Positions 20,338 to 28,150 of a DNA stretch of 54,083 nt are shown one piece after another. Origin of the DNA: JAZDKP01 sp043802925. GTDB lineage: Bacteria; Fibrobacterota; OXYB2-FULL-49-7; JAEUSG01. The notes below the pieces were generated by a model. That model ran no database searches. It had not been told where the DNA came from and saw only the letters and a list, made by a program, of their open reading frames with translations. The stretch spans positions 1-54,083 of the forward strand of contig JAZDKP010000139.1 in assembly GCA_043802925.1 (NCBI GenBank). The letters run 5' to 3'. A program made the translations under genes and the position numbers. Within the stretch, counting starts at the first letter, position 1; every line of letters starts with the position of its first letter.

Positions 20338-21093
20338 TTAAGAAAAATCAAAGAATTTCTTGATATAAGGATTGTCCGTGGTCTTGAGCTCCTCCGGGGT
20401 GCCTGAAAAGATGACCCGTTTCTCTGCGACCACGGCGATGGTCGTGGCAATGGTGAATGCGCTTTTCATGTCGTGGGTCACAATAACCGAGGTGATGCCA
20501 AAACCCGTATGGAAACTTCGGATGATGTCATTGATGGAGGAGGTATTGACCGGGTCGAGGCCCGAGGTTGGTTCATCGTAGAACATGAGGCCGGGCATGA
20601 GGGCGAGCGCGCGCGCCACGGCGGCCCGTTTCATGACGCCCATGGACAGCGAGGCGGGCATGGCATTTTCGTATCCTTCGAGTTGAAGGAGCTGGATGCG
20701 GCTTTTGACGATGGCGTTTATTTTTTCCAGAGTATAATGCGTATGGTAACGCAGCGGAAGCGCGATGTTGGCCGATACCGGCAGATTGCTGATGAGCGCT
20801 GAATTCTGGAAGACATAGCCCATGTCCAGGCGCATTTGCATCAATTCGTCGTGGAGCATGCGCCCCGTATCGCGATTCCGGAGCATGATGGTCCCCTTTT
20901 GGGGTTTGAGGAGGCCGCAGCAGAGCTTGAGCATGGTGCTCTTGCCATAACCGCACTGGCCCACGATAACGAAGGTGTCGCCCGTGCGGATGCGCAGCGA
21001 GACATCCTCGAGGATGGTGCGTTCCTCACTGTACCCGAAGGTGACATGGTCAAAGACGATTTCGTCTTTTTTATCCTGCAATGCTATTTGCAT
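20338..21093 (-). CDS. mlaF: MlaF-type ABC transporter ATPase with unusual signature motif
   Basis: A 251-residue ABC ATPase. Walker A is GQCGYGKST (45-53), Q-loop Q96, Walker B MFYDE (170-174) with E174, D-loop SGLDP and H-loop H207 (VIVTHDM). The signature, LSGG in most ABC proteins, reads L149-S-M-G152 followed by VMKRAAVARAL. The flanking KRAAVARA fits MlaF. It would power retrograde or anterograde phospholipid transport with MlaE and MlaD. The start overlaps mlaE by 23 bases, so the two are coupled. The Met in the signature is noted as odd. Confidence 0.92.
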   Translation of the reverse strand: MQIALQDKKDEIVFDHVTFGYSEERTILEDVSLRIRTGDTFVIVGQCGYGKSTMLKLCCGLLKPQKGTIMLRNRDTGRMLHDELMQMRLDMGYVFQNSALISNLPVSANIALPLRYHTHYTLEKINAIVKSRIQLLQLEGYENAMPASLSMGVMKRAAVARALALMPGLMFYDEPTSGLDPVNTSSINDIIRSFHTGFGITSVIVTHDMKSAFTIATTIAVVAEKRVIFSGTPEELKTTDNPYIKKFFDFS

Positions 21094-21883
21094 AAAATAT
21101 CACAGTGACGATGGCGTCAAGAAAAACGGTAAAGATGATTGAATTGACCACCGCCTTGATGGTGGCTTGCGGCACTTCCTGAAACGAGTAGCCGATTCGC
21201 ATGGCATGATAGCAGATGACCGTGGCGATGACCGAGCCAAACAGCACGCACTTGACGGAACTGATGATGATGTCGATGGGCGCCAGCTCTTCGAGGATGA
21301 TTTTGAGGAAGACCATCAGCGGCATGGAGATGATGAAGCGCGAAAAGATGAACCCGCCGAGGACCGCCACGGCGTCAAAGAAGAGCGTCAGGCCGAGGAC
21401 GGCCATGATGAAACCGAGCAGCGCGGGCATGACGCGCACGTGGATGGGGTCAATGCCCATGACTTCGAGCGCATCGAGCTCGTTGGTGACCTTCATGTTG
21501 CCAAGGTAGGTGGAAAGCGCGGCCCCGGAGCGGCCGATGACAATGAACGTGGTGACGAGCGGGCCCAGTTCGCGGATGATGCCGATGACCATGATTTTTC
21601 CGAGAAAGGCACCGGCGCCAAACTTGGGGGCCAGGGTGTTGGCCTGAATGATGAGGATGCTGCCCAGCATGAGACCGATGATGGAGACCAGCGGAATGGC
21701 TTCGACGCCGGTAAACAAGGTTTGAAAGACGATGTCGTTTTTTGCCGTCAGCCGGTTGCGGCTCCAGTTTTTGAAGATGGAATTGATGGCGGCCGAGAAG
21801 AGGGCCAGAAGGCCCAGAAGATAATCGAGCAGGTCGAGTGTCCGGCTGCCCACAAAGAAGGTGATGGCTTTGATGTGTTCCAT
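21071..21883 (-). CDS. mlaE: MlaE-type ABC permease for phospholipid transport
   Basis: A 270-residue membrane protein. The ATG at 21883 is taken as the start: MEHIKAITFF fits the family, and an in-frame upstream extension has Arg/Pro-rich sequence unlike a protein. Typical MlaE motifs are IIRELGPLVTTFIVIGRSGAA and VTNELDALEVMGIDP, the coupling helix region, with five or six membrane spans. It forms the inner-membrane core of the MCE lipid transporter. The ATG lies two bases after the stop of the ceramidase-fold gene. Confidence 0.93.
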   Translation of the reverse strand: MEHIKAITFFVGSRTLDLLDYLLGLLALFSAAINSIFKNWSRNRLTAKNDIVFQTLFTGVEAIPLVSIIGLMLGSILIIQANTLAPKFGAGAFLGKIMVIGIIRELGPLVTTFIVIGRSGAALSTYLGNMKVTNELDALEVMGIDPIHVRVMPALLGFIMAVLGLTLFFDAVAVLGGFIFSRFIISMPLMVFLKIILEELAPIDIIISSVKCVLFGSVIATVICYHAMRIGYSFQEVPQATIKAVVNSIIFTVFLDAIVTVIFYANSIAG

Positions 21884-21885
21884 AT

Positions 21886-23484
21886 TCAGGGGTGGTTGGG
21901 TTGGACGGCCCGGATCAGGTTGATCGCCTCGCGGCGCAGTTCGGTTTCGGCCTTGGCCGTAAACGGCGAACGGTTGCTGGCGTAACCGCCGTTGAACTGT
22001 TCCGATGGAACGACAGGGAACAAGGGTCCTCCGCAATGGTCTGAAACGATTGGCTGGAGACGGCCCGGGGCGGCCGAAAGGGCCGCACCGGTTGCACTGC
22101 CGCATTGCGCGGGCAGGCCCAACAGAAGCGCCTGCTCTCCGAAACGCACGGCCTGGAGCACCGGCGCCGGGGTTTTTCCACCACGGGAAAAATACTCATA
22201 GAGATAGTAGGCGGTCAAGTACTTGTCCTGAAGATCACGTTTGACGGGAAGATCCAGTTCCAGCCCGCGCGCCTCCTGCGCCTGCCGGTAGTATCGTGTG
22301 TGCCGCTGACGCAGTTCAGCGAGGGAAAGGGAGGCCCACGGTTTTAAGGGAAGTGCGAGCGGCCGTTGGTAGAAGAATGCCTCGGACAGCGGGACCCATG
22401 GTGCCTTTTTCAACGGCGTCATGAGCGCGGTTCCCAGGCGGATGCCGACGCGTTGGGCCAGGGAAAAGGAGGCGTTGTCGGGCATGGGAAGGATGTCGGT
22501 GCCCGGGGAACGGGCGAACAGAAAAGTACCCCCCAGCTTTTTTTCCAGAAAACCGCAGAGATGCGGGATATAGTCGCTCGATATCTCCGGCCAGGTGGTC
22601 CGGACAGTGGCGGGAGGGTAGGGTGCCAGAATCAGCCCTCCTGCAATACGGTCGGGCGCGCTCCGGAAGATGATGCAGGTGGTTGCCTGTGGCGGCATTT
22701 CCACGGCCTTCAGGGAGCCTGCGGGGAAATGACCGCTGTCTCCGGTCAGAGTAAAGAGCCAGCGGTTGGCGTATCGGGCGGGATCCGGACCGGCCATCGG
22801 GTTTGCGGCCATGCTGTCGTTCCGGAGAGGTTCCTGCATGATTGGCAGGTCAAAACCGCCGGCCAGGCCCACGGAGAGGTGCCGGATGGCTGCAGGGAAG
22901 GCGGGTTCAGCGGTCCGGACCACTGCCATTTCAACCGGTTGGAGGTTCACCACGGCCGTTCGCACGCATTGCGCAACCGCGATTGCAAAATCCGTGGGCC
23001 GTATCTCGATGGATGCATTCAGCCCGGCGCTGTAGAAAAGAAGATAGGCCGCGTCCATGCCGAACTCGTTTCGGAGTGCCGTGCGCGCCGCATTGAGGCA
23101 CTCCGGCGAAAGGGAGGGAAGCTCCGCACTGATGCAGGCAGCGAGCTGTTTGTCGCTGCCAAACACAAGCACTTTCAGGAAAAAACGGTTGATGATTTTT
23201 GGCTTGCGGGTCAGGGTCCCTTTTTCAGGCGTGGTATATTCCGCAAGCCCGGGGTTGATGATTCTTTCTTCCTCGAACGCCGGAACGGGTAGTGGGACGG
23301 GCATCAGGAGTCCCGTGATATCCGCGGAAGCAGCTCCCGCTTTGATATTCCGGGATAGGGCAAGAGTGCGAATTCGGGTGGAGGGATAATCCGGTATGCC
23401 GTCGCTTGCCCTTTTAACCAGATCCGCAATGACCGTTACCGTAATGGCAATAAACGTAAGCAGAATCAGTACGGCTTTGCCCAT
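21886..23484 (-). CDS. Membrane-anchored protein with neutral-ceramidase-like fold, probably inactive
   Basis: A 532-residue protein with an N-terminal membrane anchor (AVLILLTFIAITVTVIADLV). It then shows IKAGAASADITG, the entry motif of alkaline/neutral non-lysosomal ceramidases (GxAxADITG), followed by an ordered match to that family. The zinc-binding block, usually THTHSGP, reads FYSAGLN here, so the histidine ligands are missing. The catalytic GD/NxSPN-like region may be LTGDSGHFPAG. It therefore looks like a pseudoenzyme or a lipid-binding relative. It ends two bases before the mlaE ATG, which suggests a role with the Mla system. The family assignment is inferred by eye and needs a profile search. 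Confidence 0.6.
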   Translation of the reverse strand: MGKAVLILLTFIAITVTVIADLVKRASDGIPDYPSTRIRTLALSRNIKAGAASADITGLLMPVPLPVPAFEEERIINPGLAEYTTPEKGTLTRKPKIINRFFLKVLVFGSDKQLAACISAELPSLSPECLNAARTALRNEFGMDAAYLLFYSAGLNASIEIRPTDFAIAVAQCVRTAVVNLQPVEMAVVRTAEPAFPAAIRHLSVGLAGGFDLPIMQEPLRNDSMAANPMAGPDPARYANRWLFTLTGDSGHFPAGSLKAVEMPPQATTCIIFRSAPDRIAGGLILAPYPPATVRTTWPEISSDYIPHLCGFLEKKLGGTFLFARSPGTDILPMPDNASFSLAQRVGIRLGTALMTPLKKAPWVPLSEAFFYQRPLALPLKPWASLSLAELRQRHTRYYRQAQEARGLELDLPVKRDLQDKYLTAYYLYEYFSRGGKTPAPVLQAVRFGEQALLLGLPAQCGSATGAALSAAPGRLQPIVSDHCGGPLFPVVPSEQFNGGYASNRSPFTAKAETELRREAINLIRAVQPNHP

Positions 23485-23525
23485 GGTGTCAGAACGAGGC
23501 GGTATTCCGGGCTCTTGACCCGATG

Positions 23526-24332
23526 TTAAAAATCAAAATTTTGGTCGCCACCCGTTGGTGCAGGTGCTGGAACGGGTGGCGTATTGGCCGGAGCCGGTTC
23601 AGATGCGGTTGGCGGCGGTGTATACGCAGGAGCGGGTTCGGGAGCCGGAGCCGTATAGGCCGGGGCTGGTTCGGGGGTGGGCGGAGGCGGGGTATATGCG
23701 GGAGCGGGCTCCGGAGCCGGAGCTGTATAGGCTGGGGCGGGTTCGGGGGCCGGTGCGGAATAGGACGGAGCGGGTGCAGAATAGGGCGCGTCGCTGCTGG
23801 ACCCGCTTCCCTTGCCTACATTGTCATTGGACTTGTTATCGATCCAATATTGATATCCCATGGCCACAAGGACGTTTTCCCCGAAGTTGCGGGCCTGCGA
23901 AACGCCCGCGAAATTTCCGACACGCACACGATAAAAGGTACCGGGAAGCGCATCCGTTGGATTGCTGACCTCTGCGATATAGGCGGGGTAACCCTTTTCC
24001 GTGAGCCGGGTTGCAAGGCGGTTTGCGGCCTTTTGAGAGTTAAAAACAAGGCACTGCACGACAAAGGAGCCACTTTCGAGAAAATCCGGCTTATAATCAA
24101 TATTTGAAACAGTTTTGTCCTCTGCAAACGCTTTTTTACCTTGGTTCTGTTTTAACGCTGCATTTTGTTCGGAAGCCGGGACCGCGACCGAAGCGTCAGC
24201 TTTTTTCGCCGAATCAGCGCTTTGCATTATTTCGTCAGAGGAAATTTCGTCATCGCTTTTTTTGGAACAACCACCCAGGAGAGAGAGCACGGAAATCATG
24301 AGAGTAACAAGGGCAAGTCTGGACAAAAACAT
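23526..24332 (-). CDS. SPOR-domain lipoprotein with proline-rich C-terminal repeats
   Basis: A 268-residue protein. The ATG at 24332 is preferred because AAAGGGGG lies upstream. The signal peptide ends in lipobox LLGGC, so it is a lipoprotein with its cysteine near residue 23. The middle holds a SPOR-like domain (about residues 85-160: SFVVQCLVFNSQKAANRLATRLTEKGYPAYIAEV...FYRVRVGNF), which binds denuded peptidoglycan. The last ~80 residues are Ala-Pro-Glu-Tyr repeats (EPAPAYTAPA type). SPOR proteins gather at the division site. The repeat tail could span the periplasm; that is inference. Confidence 0.85.
   Translation of the reverse strand: MFLSRLALVTLMISVLSLLGGCSKKSDDEISSDEIMQSADSAKKADASVAVPASEQNAALKQNQGKKAFAEDKTVSNIDYKPDFLESGSFVVQCLVFNSQKAANRLATRLTEKGYPAYIAEVSNPTDALPGTFYRVRVGNFAGVSQARNFGENVLVAMGYQYWIDNKSNDNVGKGSGSSSDAPYSAPAPSYSAPAPEPAPAYTAPAPEPAPAYTPPPPTPEPAPAYTAPAPEPAPAYTPPPTASEPAPANTPPVPAPAPTGGDQNFDF
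23560..23780 (-). repeat. Coding tandem repeat in the SPOR lipoprotein
   Basis: Degenerate tandem units of about 30-60 bases encode EPAPAYTAPAPEPAPAYTPP-type peptides. Two nearly identical copies of the longer unit can be read on the minus strand. The copy number is likely to vary between strains by slippage. Confidence 0.75.
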
Positions 24333-24413
24333 TATGTCCCCCTTTTTATCTGATTGAATAAACATCATTTAGGTATAAAATTACTTTTTTGTTCCGGAAA
24401 TGCAACTGTTTTC

Positions 24414-25478
24414 TTAATCCGTCAGACCTTCCAGCAGTGTCCTGGACTGTTCGGCATAGGATGTGCCGGGATATTTCTTTATAATTTGTTGGAGCGCGGC
24501 CTTGGCCTGCTTTGTTCTGCCGCCCATGATGTGTTCTTTGGCATCATTGAATTCGCGCTCCGCTTCGGCTTCGTTTTTTAACTGATCCGGCCGAGCTTCG
24601 TCGGTATGCAGAAGTGTCAGATCCACGTCATTGTTGAAACGGTAATTGTCGTATGAAATACGAACCTTGCCGGGGTTGCCGGAAGGATCGAAATACCCGA
24701 ACAGTTTTTCTGAAAAAACGATGAAACGATCCTGCTGCTTGTAAACCGCCTTGAACTTGATTTCGCGTTTTCCGTCCTTTTCAATCAGGAGCTCGGAGGG
24801 CATGGGCCGCCCGCTGATTTCCTGATAAGTAAAGGTGAATTTCTTTTCAACCTTCACGACCGTTGTCCCCAGCTTTTCCTGCTGTTCAATTTTCATGACC
24901 CGGATGAGATTTGTTTTGGCCTGCAGAATAAAGGTCATACGCAGGGTTTCGATGACTTTGATGTTGTCTCCCTGGCGTTCTTCACGCTTTTCGATGCAAC
25001 GCTCTGTTTTGGGTGAAAAAAGAAGCCGGATATGCGGGGCGCCTTCGAACTGTATCCACTTGCTTTCGGCCTGTGTCACGGCCTTGAAACGTTCGAACCA
25101 GGCAAGTTCACGTTTGGATTCGAGCAGGGCGACCACGCGGTCAAAGGCCTGCACCGGGGTGAACATTTCATTCACAATCTGGCGGAAGAAGACCGGGTAT
25201 CCCTTGTTTTTCAGTTTGAAGGCAAACCCTTTTTCCGTGTAAATTTCAATGAACGCAGGGGCCGAGAGCCCTTTTTCAACGGCCATGTCGTTCAGCGTTT
25301 TGCAGATGGGGCCTTCGATGAAGGCGTCCGCGGAATAGGCGTTTAAGCCTTTTTGCTTGAACAGGGAGGCGAAAGTCGGAATATCCTGTAGAAGCGCATA
25401 GGGATCCTCGGGAATGACGTCCGCAGCGGACAGGCTGAGAGAGAATGAAAAAAGAAGGATACCGGCATAACACTTCAT
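24414..25478 (-). CDS. Exported protein of unknown function
   Basis: A 354-residue protein with a signal peptide (MKCYAGILLFSFSLSLSAA) and no further membrane helix, so probably periplasmic. The central part (about 130-290) is rich in alternating charged and hydrophobic strands (for example VVKVEKKFTFTYQEISGRPMPSELLIEKDGKREIKFKAVY), which suggests a beta-sandwich of the LolA/LolB or DUF-type lipid-binding kind. The C terminus is a TPR-like helical pair (EREFNDAKEHIMGGRTKQAKAALQQIIKKYPGTSYAEQSRTLLEG). It lies between hisB and the SPOR gene in one run. I do not recognise the family. Confidence 0.7.
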   Translation of the reverse strand: MKCYAGILLFSFSLSLSAADVIPEDPYALLQDIPTFASLFKQKGLNAYSADAFIEGPICKTLNDMAVEKGLSAPAFIEIYTEKGFAFKLKNKGYPVFFRQIVNEMFTPVQAFDRVVALLESKRELAWFERFKAVTQAESKWIQFEGAPHIRLLFSPKTERCIEKREERQGDNIKVIETLRMTFILQAKTNLIRVMKIEQQEKLGTTVVKVEKKFTFTYQEISGRPMPSELLIEKDGKREIKFKAVYKQQDRFIVFSEKLFGYFDPSGNPGKVRISYDNYRFNNDVDLTLLHTDEARPDQLKNEAEAEREFNDAKEHIMGGRTKQAKAALQQIIKKYPGTSYAEQSRTLLEGLTD

Positions 25479-25487
25479 GGTATTCCC

Positions 25488-26078
25488 CTACAGCAACCCT
25501 TTGGTGGAAGGAAGTGCGCCGCGGTCACCGTGAAAGGCACAGGCATGGGCGAGAGCGCGGGCAAAGGCCTTGAAAAGGGCTTCGATGCAGTGGTGGCTGT
25601 TGCGGCCGTACAGAAGCTCAAGGTGAAGGTTCAGTTTTCCGCTGTCACTCACGGCCTTGAAGAAATCAGAGACCAGTTCGGGCGGAAAGGCCCCGGTTTC
25701 CGCAGGGGGCAGAACCGCATTCAGGACAAGATAGGGCCGGCCGCCCAGGTCAATGACCGCGCGGGCCAGCGCCTCATCCATGGGCAGAATGAAAAAGCCG
25801 TAGCGTCGTATCCCTTTTTTGTCGCCCAACGCCTGGGCAATCGCTTCGCCGAGGCAGATGCCCACGTCTTCCATGGTATGATGCGCATCGACCTTGAGGT
25901 CCCCGGTGCCAGTGAGCGTGAGGTCAAAACCGCCGTGCTTGGCGAAAAGCTCGAGCATGTGGTCAAAAAAGCCGATGCCCGTGGAAACCGAGTATTGTCC
26001 GCTGCCGTCCAGGGAAAACGACAGCGCAATGTCTGTTTCCGTTGTCTTGCGTTTGAGCGTGACGTGACGTTTTTCCAT
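25488..26078 (-). CDS. hisB: Imidazoleglycerol-phosphate dehydratase
   Basis: A 196-residue monofunctional HisB (no phosphatase domain). Manganese-binding motifs are GFFDHMLELFAKHGG, DAHHTMEDVGI and NSHHCIEALFKAFARAL, with the two HHxxE repeats that form the active site. It dehydrates imidazole glycerol phosphate to imidazole acetol phosphate in histidine synthesis. It lies 8 bases after hisC, the next enzyme in the pathway. It ends in TAG. No other his genes are in the window. Confidence 0.96.
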   Translation of the reverse strand: MEKRHVTLKRKTTETDIALSFSLDGSGQYSVSTGIGFFDHMLELFAKHGGFDLTLTGTGDLKVDAHHTMEDVGICLGEAIAQALGDKKGIRRYGFFILPMDEALARAVIDLGGRPYLVLNAVLPPAETGAFPPELVSDFFKAVSDSGKLNLHLELLYGRNSHHCIEALFKAFARALAHACAFHGDRGALPSTKGLL

Positions 26079-26086
26079 AATGATTT

Positions 26087-27136
26087 TCAGCCTCCGGTTT
26101 CTTTGAGCGCCTGGATGAGCCGTTCGGTCTGCGCGAGGGTGCCGAGCGTGATGCGGAGACAGCCCTGGAGCAGCGGGTCTGCGCTCCGGTCGCGCACCAG
26201 GATGCCCCTGGCCTTGAGCGCGGCCTCCACGGCCCGGCTCCGGTCGCCAAAATAGGCGAGGAGAAAATTTGCAGAGGAGGGCCAGCTCCGGACGCCCATC
26301 GCCTTTAACGCGGCGGCCAGCCGTTCCTTACTCCTGGATATTTCAAAGGCATAGTCGCGCACGGACGCGGTGTCGTCAAGCGCGGCCATACCGAGCCGGA
26401 CCGTCAGCCCGCTGATGGAATAGGGGCTGTGCGCCTTGGTCATGTATCCGATATTGCCGGCATGGGAAAGGACAAGCCCGAGCCGGAGCCCGGCCAGGCC
26501 GAAGGACTTTGAAAAGGTACGCAGGATGACGAGGTTGGGATACGCGTTGATTTGATCGACCAGTGTTTCGCCGTGAAATTCGACATAGGCCTCATCCAGC
26601 AGGACCAGCCGGTCTTTCATGACGTCGAGGATGCGGAAAATGGCGTTCCGTTGGATGGCGGTGCCGGTGGGATTGTTGGGGTTGACCAGCACCACGGCGC
26701 GCGTCCGTTCCGTGATGGCGGAAAGAACGCCTGTTTCGGGAAAGGAGAGGTCGGTGTTGTACAGGACCTCGCGCACCGGCAGGTCAAGGATTTCGGCATA
26801 GAACCGGAACATGGCGAATGTGGGCACCGGCAGCACGACTTCGCTCCCGGGGTCCAGGAAGGTCTGGAACACGGTCTGGATGCCTTCGTCCGAGGCATTG
26901 GTCGGAAGGATGTTCTCCTCGGGCAGCCCCGCAAACGCGGCCAGCTTGCTTTTAAAGGCGTTGTATTCCGGGTAGGTTGCAATTTCATGCGCGTCGATGG
27001 TACGCAGCGCCTCAACGACCCTGGGCGAGCAGCCGCGGCTGTTTTCGTTGAAATCGAGGCGCAGGAAGTCCCGGCGGCCCTCGAGGGGCGGATGGTAGGG
27101 CTTCATGCGCGCAATGGCGGGCCGGGGCGTGAGCAT
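26087..27136 (-). CDS. hisC: Histidinol-phosphate aminotransferase
   Basis: A 349-residue fold-type I PLP enzyme. The start at 27136 (MLTPRPAIARM) is chosen because the sequence upstream is Ser/Thr-rich and runs across a spacer. DFNENSRGCSP near the N terminus is the HisC substrate-binding segment; VLVNPNNPTGT, LLDEAYVEF and RTFSKSFGLAGLRLG follow, with the PLP lysine at K210. It transaminates imidazole acetol phosphate. Pairing with hisB supports HisC over other class I/II aminotransferases. Confidence 0.93.
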   Translation of the reverse strand: MLTPRPAIARMKPYHPPLEGRRDFLRLDFNENSRGCSPRVVEALRTIDAHEIATYPEYNAFKSKLAAFAGLPEENILPTNASDEGIQTVFQTFLDPGSEVVLPVPTFAMFRFYAEILDLPVREVLYNTDLSFPETGVLSAITERTRAVVLVNPNNPTGTAIQRNAIFRILDVMKDRLVLLDEAYVEFHGETLVDQINAYPNLVILRTFSKSFGLAGLRLGLVLSHAGNIGYMTKAHSPYSISGLTVRLGMAALDDTASVRDYAFEISRSKERLAAALKAMGVRSWPSSANFLLAYFGDRSRAVEAALKARGILVRDRSADPLLQGCLRITLGTLAQTERLIQALKETGG

Positions 27137-27140
27137 CGGA

Positions 27141-27272
27141 TTAGAGGTAGATGTGGTTTTCGACCTTCTGGATGAGCTCATTCAGCCGGTTGGCGAAGCT
27201 GTTTACTTGCAGCATGGTCCAGACGATGAGCACGCAGAGAAGGACGAAAAGGAGTATAAGGTAAAAAGCCAT
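27141..27272 (-). CDS. Possible small single-helix membrane protein
   Basis: An ATG-TAA reading frame of 43 codons fills part of the tatD-hisC spacer. It encodes one strongly hydrophobic helix (AFYLILLFVLLCVLIVWTM) followed by an amphipathic, charged tail (NRLNELIQKVENHIYL). The composition is that of real small membrane proteins and unlike the flanking antisense frames. No clear ribosome-binding site is seen. It ends 4 bases before the hisC ATG. No family is recognised. Confidence 0.4.
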   Translation of the reverse strand: MAFYLILLFVLLCVLIVWTMLQVNSFANRLNELIQKVENHIYL

Positions 27273-27355
27273 ATGCAAAGAAAATAGTTTATCGCCGGAA
27301 AAACAGGATATAGAAATATGTGGAAAGACTGCGGAAAGACCAAGAAAGGGGGGGC

Positions 27356-28150
27356 TCAGGCGAGGCTGAACGTGACCCGATAATTGTTCAGAATGGAATC
27401 GCGCAGTTTCGTTTCCGTGACCGTGGGAAAGAGTTGGAGCAGTTTGGCGAAAACCAGGGAGATATGCGCGGGCTCGTTCCGCTTTCCGCGGAAAGGCTTG
27501 GGCGCCAGGAACGGGGCATCGGTCTCGGTCATGAGCATGAAGGGGTCTAACGATGCGATTAATTCCGCGTTGGACGGGTTGTTGAAGGTGAGGATGCCCG
27601 TTGCGCCGATGCAGTAACCGGCTTTCTGGATGCAGCGGCCCGTTTCCGGGCTTCCGGTGAAGCAGTGGAAGAACGCGCGCGGGATGCCCGCGTCCTGCAC
27701 GGCGCGGAAGCACTCCTCTTCCGCGGCGCGGGAATGGACGGCCACGGGTTTGGAGTGACGCAATGCCATTTTGAGCATGGTTGCGAACACCCGGCGCTGC
27801 GCCTCGTTGCTCGAGAAGCCGTAATAAAAGTCCAGGCCGATTTCGCCCACGGCCACGGCCTTGGGGTGGGTGAGGAGCGCGTCGAGTTCCGAAAGGTCCG
27901 CGTCCGTGACCTTTTCCGATTCGTGCGGATGGATGCCGCAGGCCGCATGGACGATGGGGAAACGCTCCGCGATCTCAATCGCTGCGCGTGAGGAAGGGAG
28001 GTCGATGCCGCAGGTCAGGATGTGGCGCACACCGGCCTGTTCCGCGGCGTCAATGACTGCCGGGAGGTCCGGGGCGAATTCCTTGAAGTCGAGGTGGGCG
28101 TGCGCGTCAACCCCGCACTTTGTCAGCGCCGCTTGAGGAGGGCGTTCCAT
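27356..28150 (-). CDS. tatD: TatD-family metal-dependent DNase
   Basis: A 264-residue TIM-barrel hydrolase. Metal residues are in VDAHAHLDF (HxH), GEIGLDFYYG (Glu), the PVAVHSR histidine, FFHCFTG and the C-terminal ETDAPFL aspartate. TatD proteins are 3'-5' exonucleases linked to DNA repair, and some act as D-aminoacyl-tRNA hydrolases. The start overlaps the 3' end of the RodZ-like gene by 28 bases. The length is normal. Confidence 0.93.
   Translation of the reverse strand: MERPPQAALTKCGVDAHAHLDFKEFAPDLPAVIDAAEQAGVRHILTCGIDLPSSRAAIEIAERFPIVHAACGIHPHESEKVTDADLSELDALLTHPKAVAVGEIGLDFYYGFSSNEAQRRVFATMLKMALRHSKPVAVHSRAAEEECFRAVQDAGIPRAFFHCFTGSPETGRCIQKAGYCIGATGILTFNNPSNAELIASLDPFMLMTETDAPFLAPKPFRGKRNEPAHISLVFAKLLQLFPTVTETKLRDSILNNYRVTFSLA

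Noticed and set aside
21167..21985. 272-codon plus-strand frame over mlaE
   Set aside because: Very rich in Asp, His and Glu, as expected from reverse reading of a membrane-protein gene; no start signal.
21884..22105. 74-codon upstream extension of mlaE
   Set aside because: It is Arg/Pro-rich, overlaps the end of the ceramidase-fold gene in another frame, and the family start is at 21883.
23560..23780. CRISPR-like array
   Set aside because: The repeats are in-frame coding units without unique spacers.
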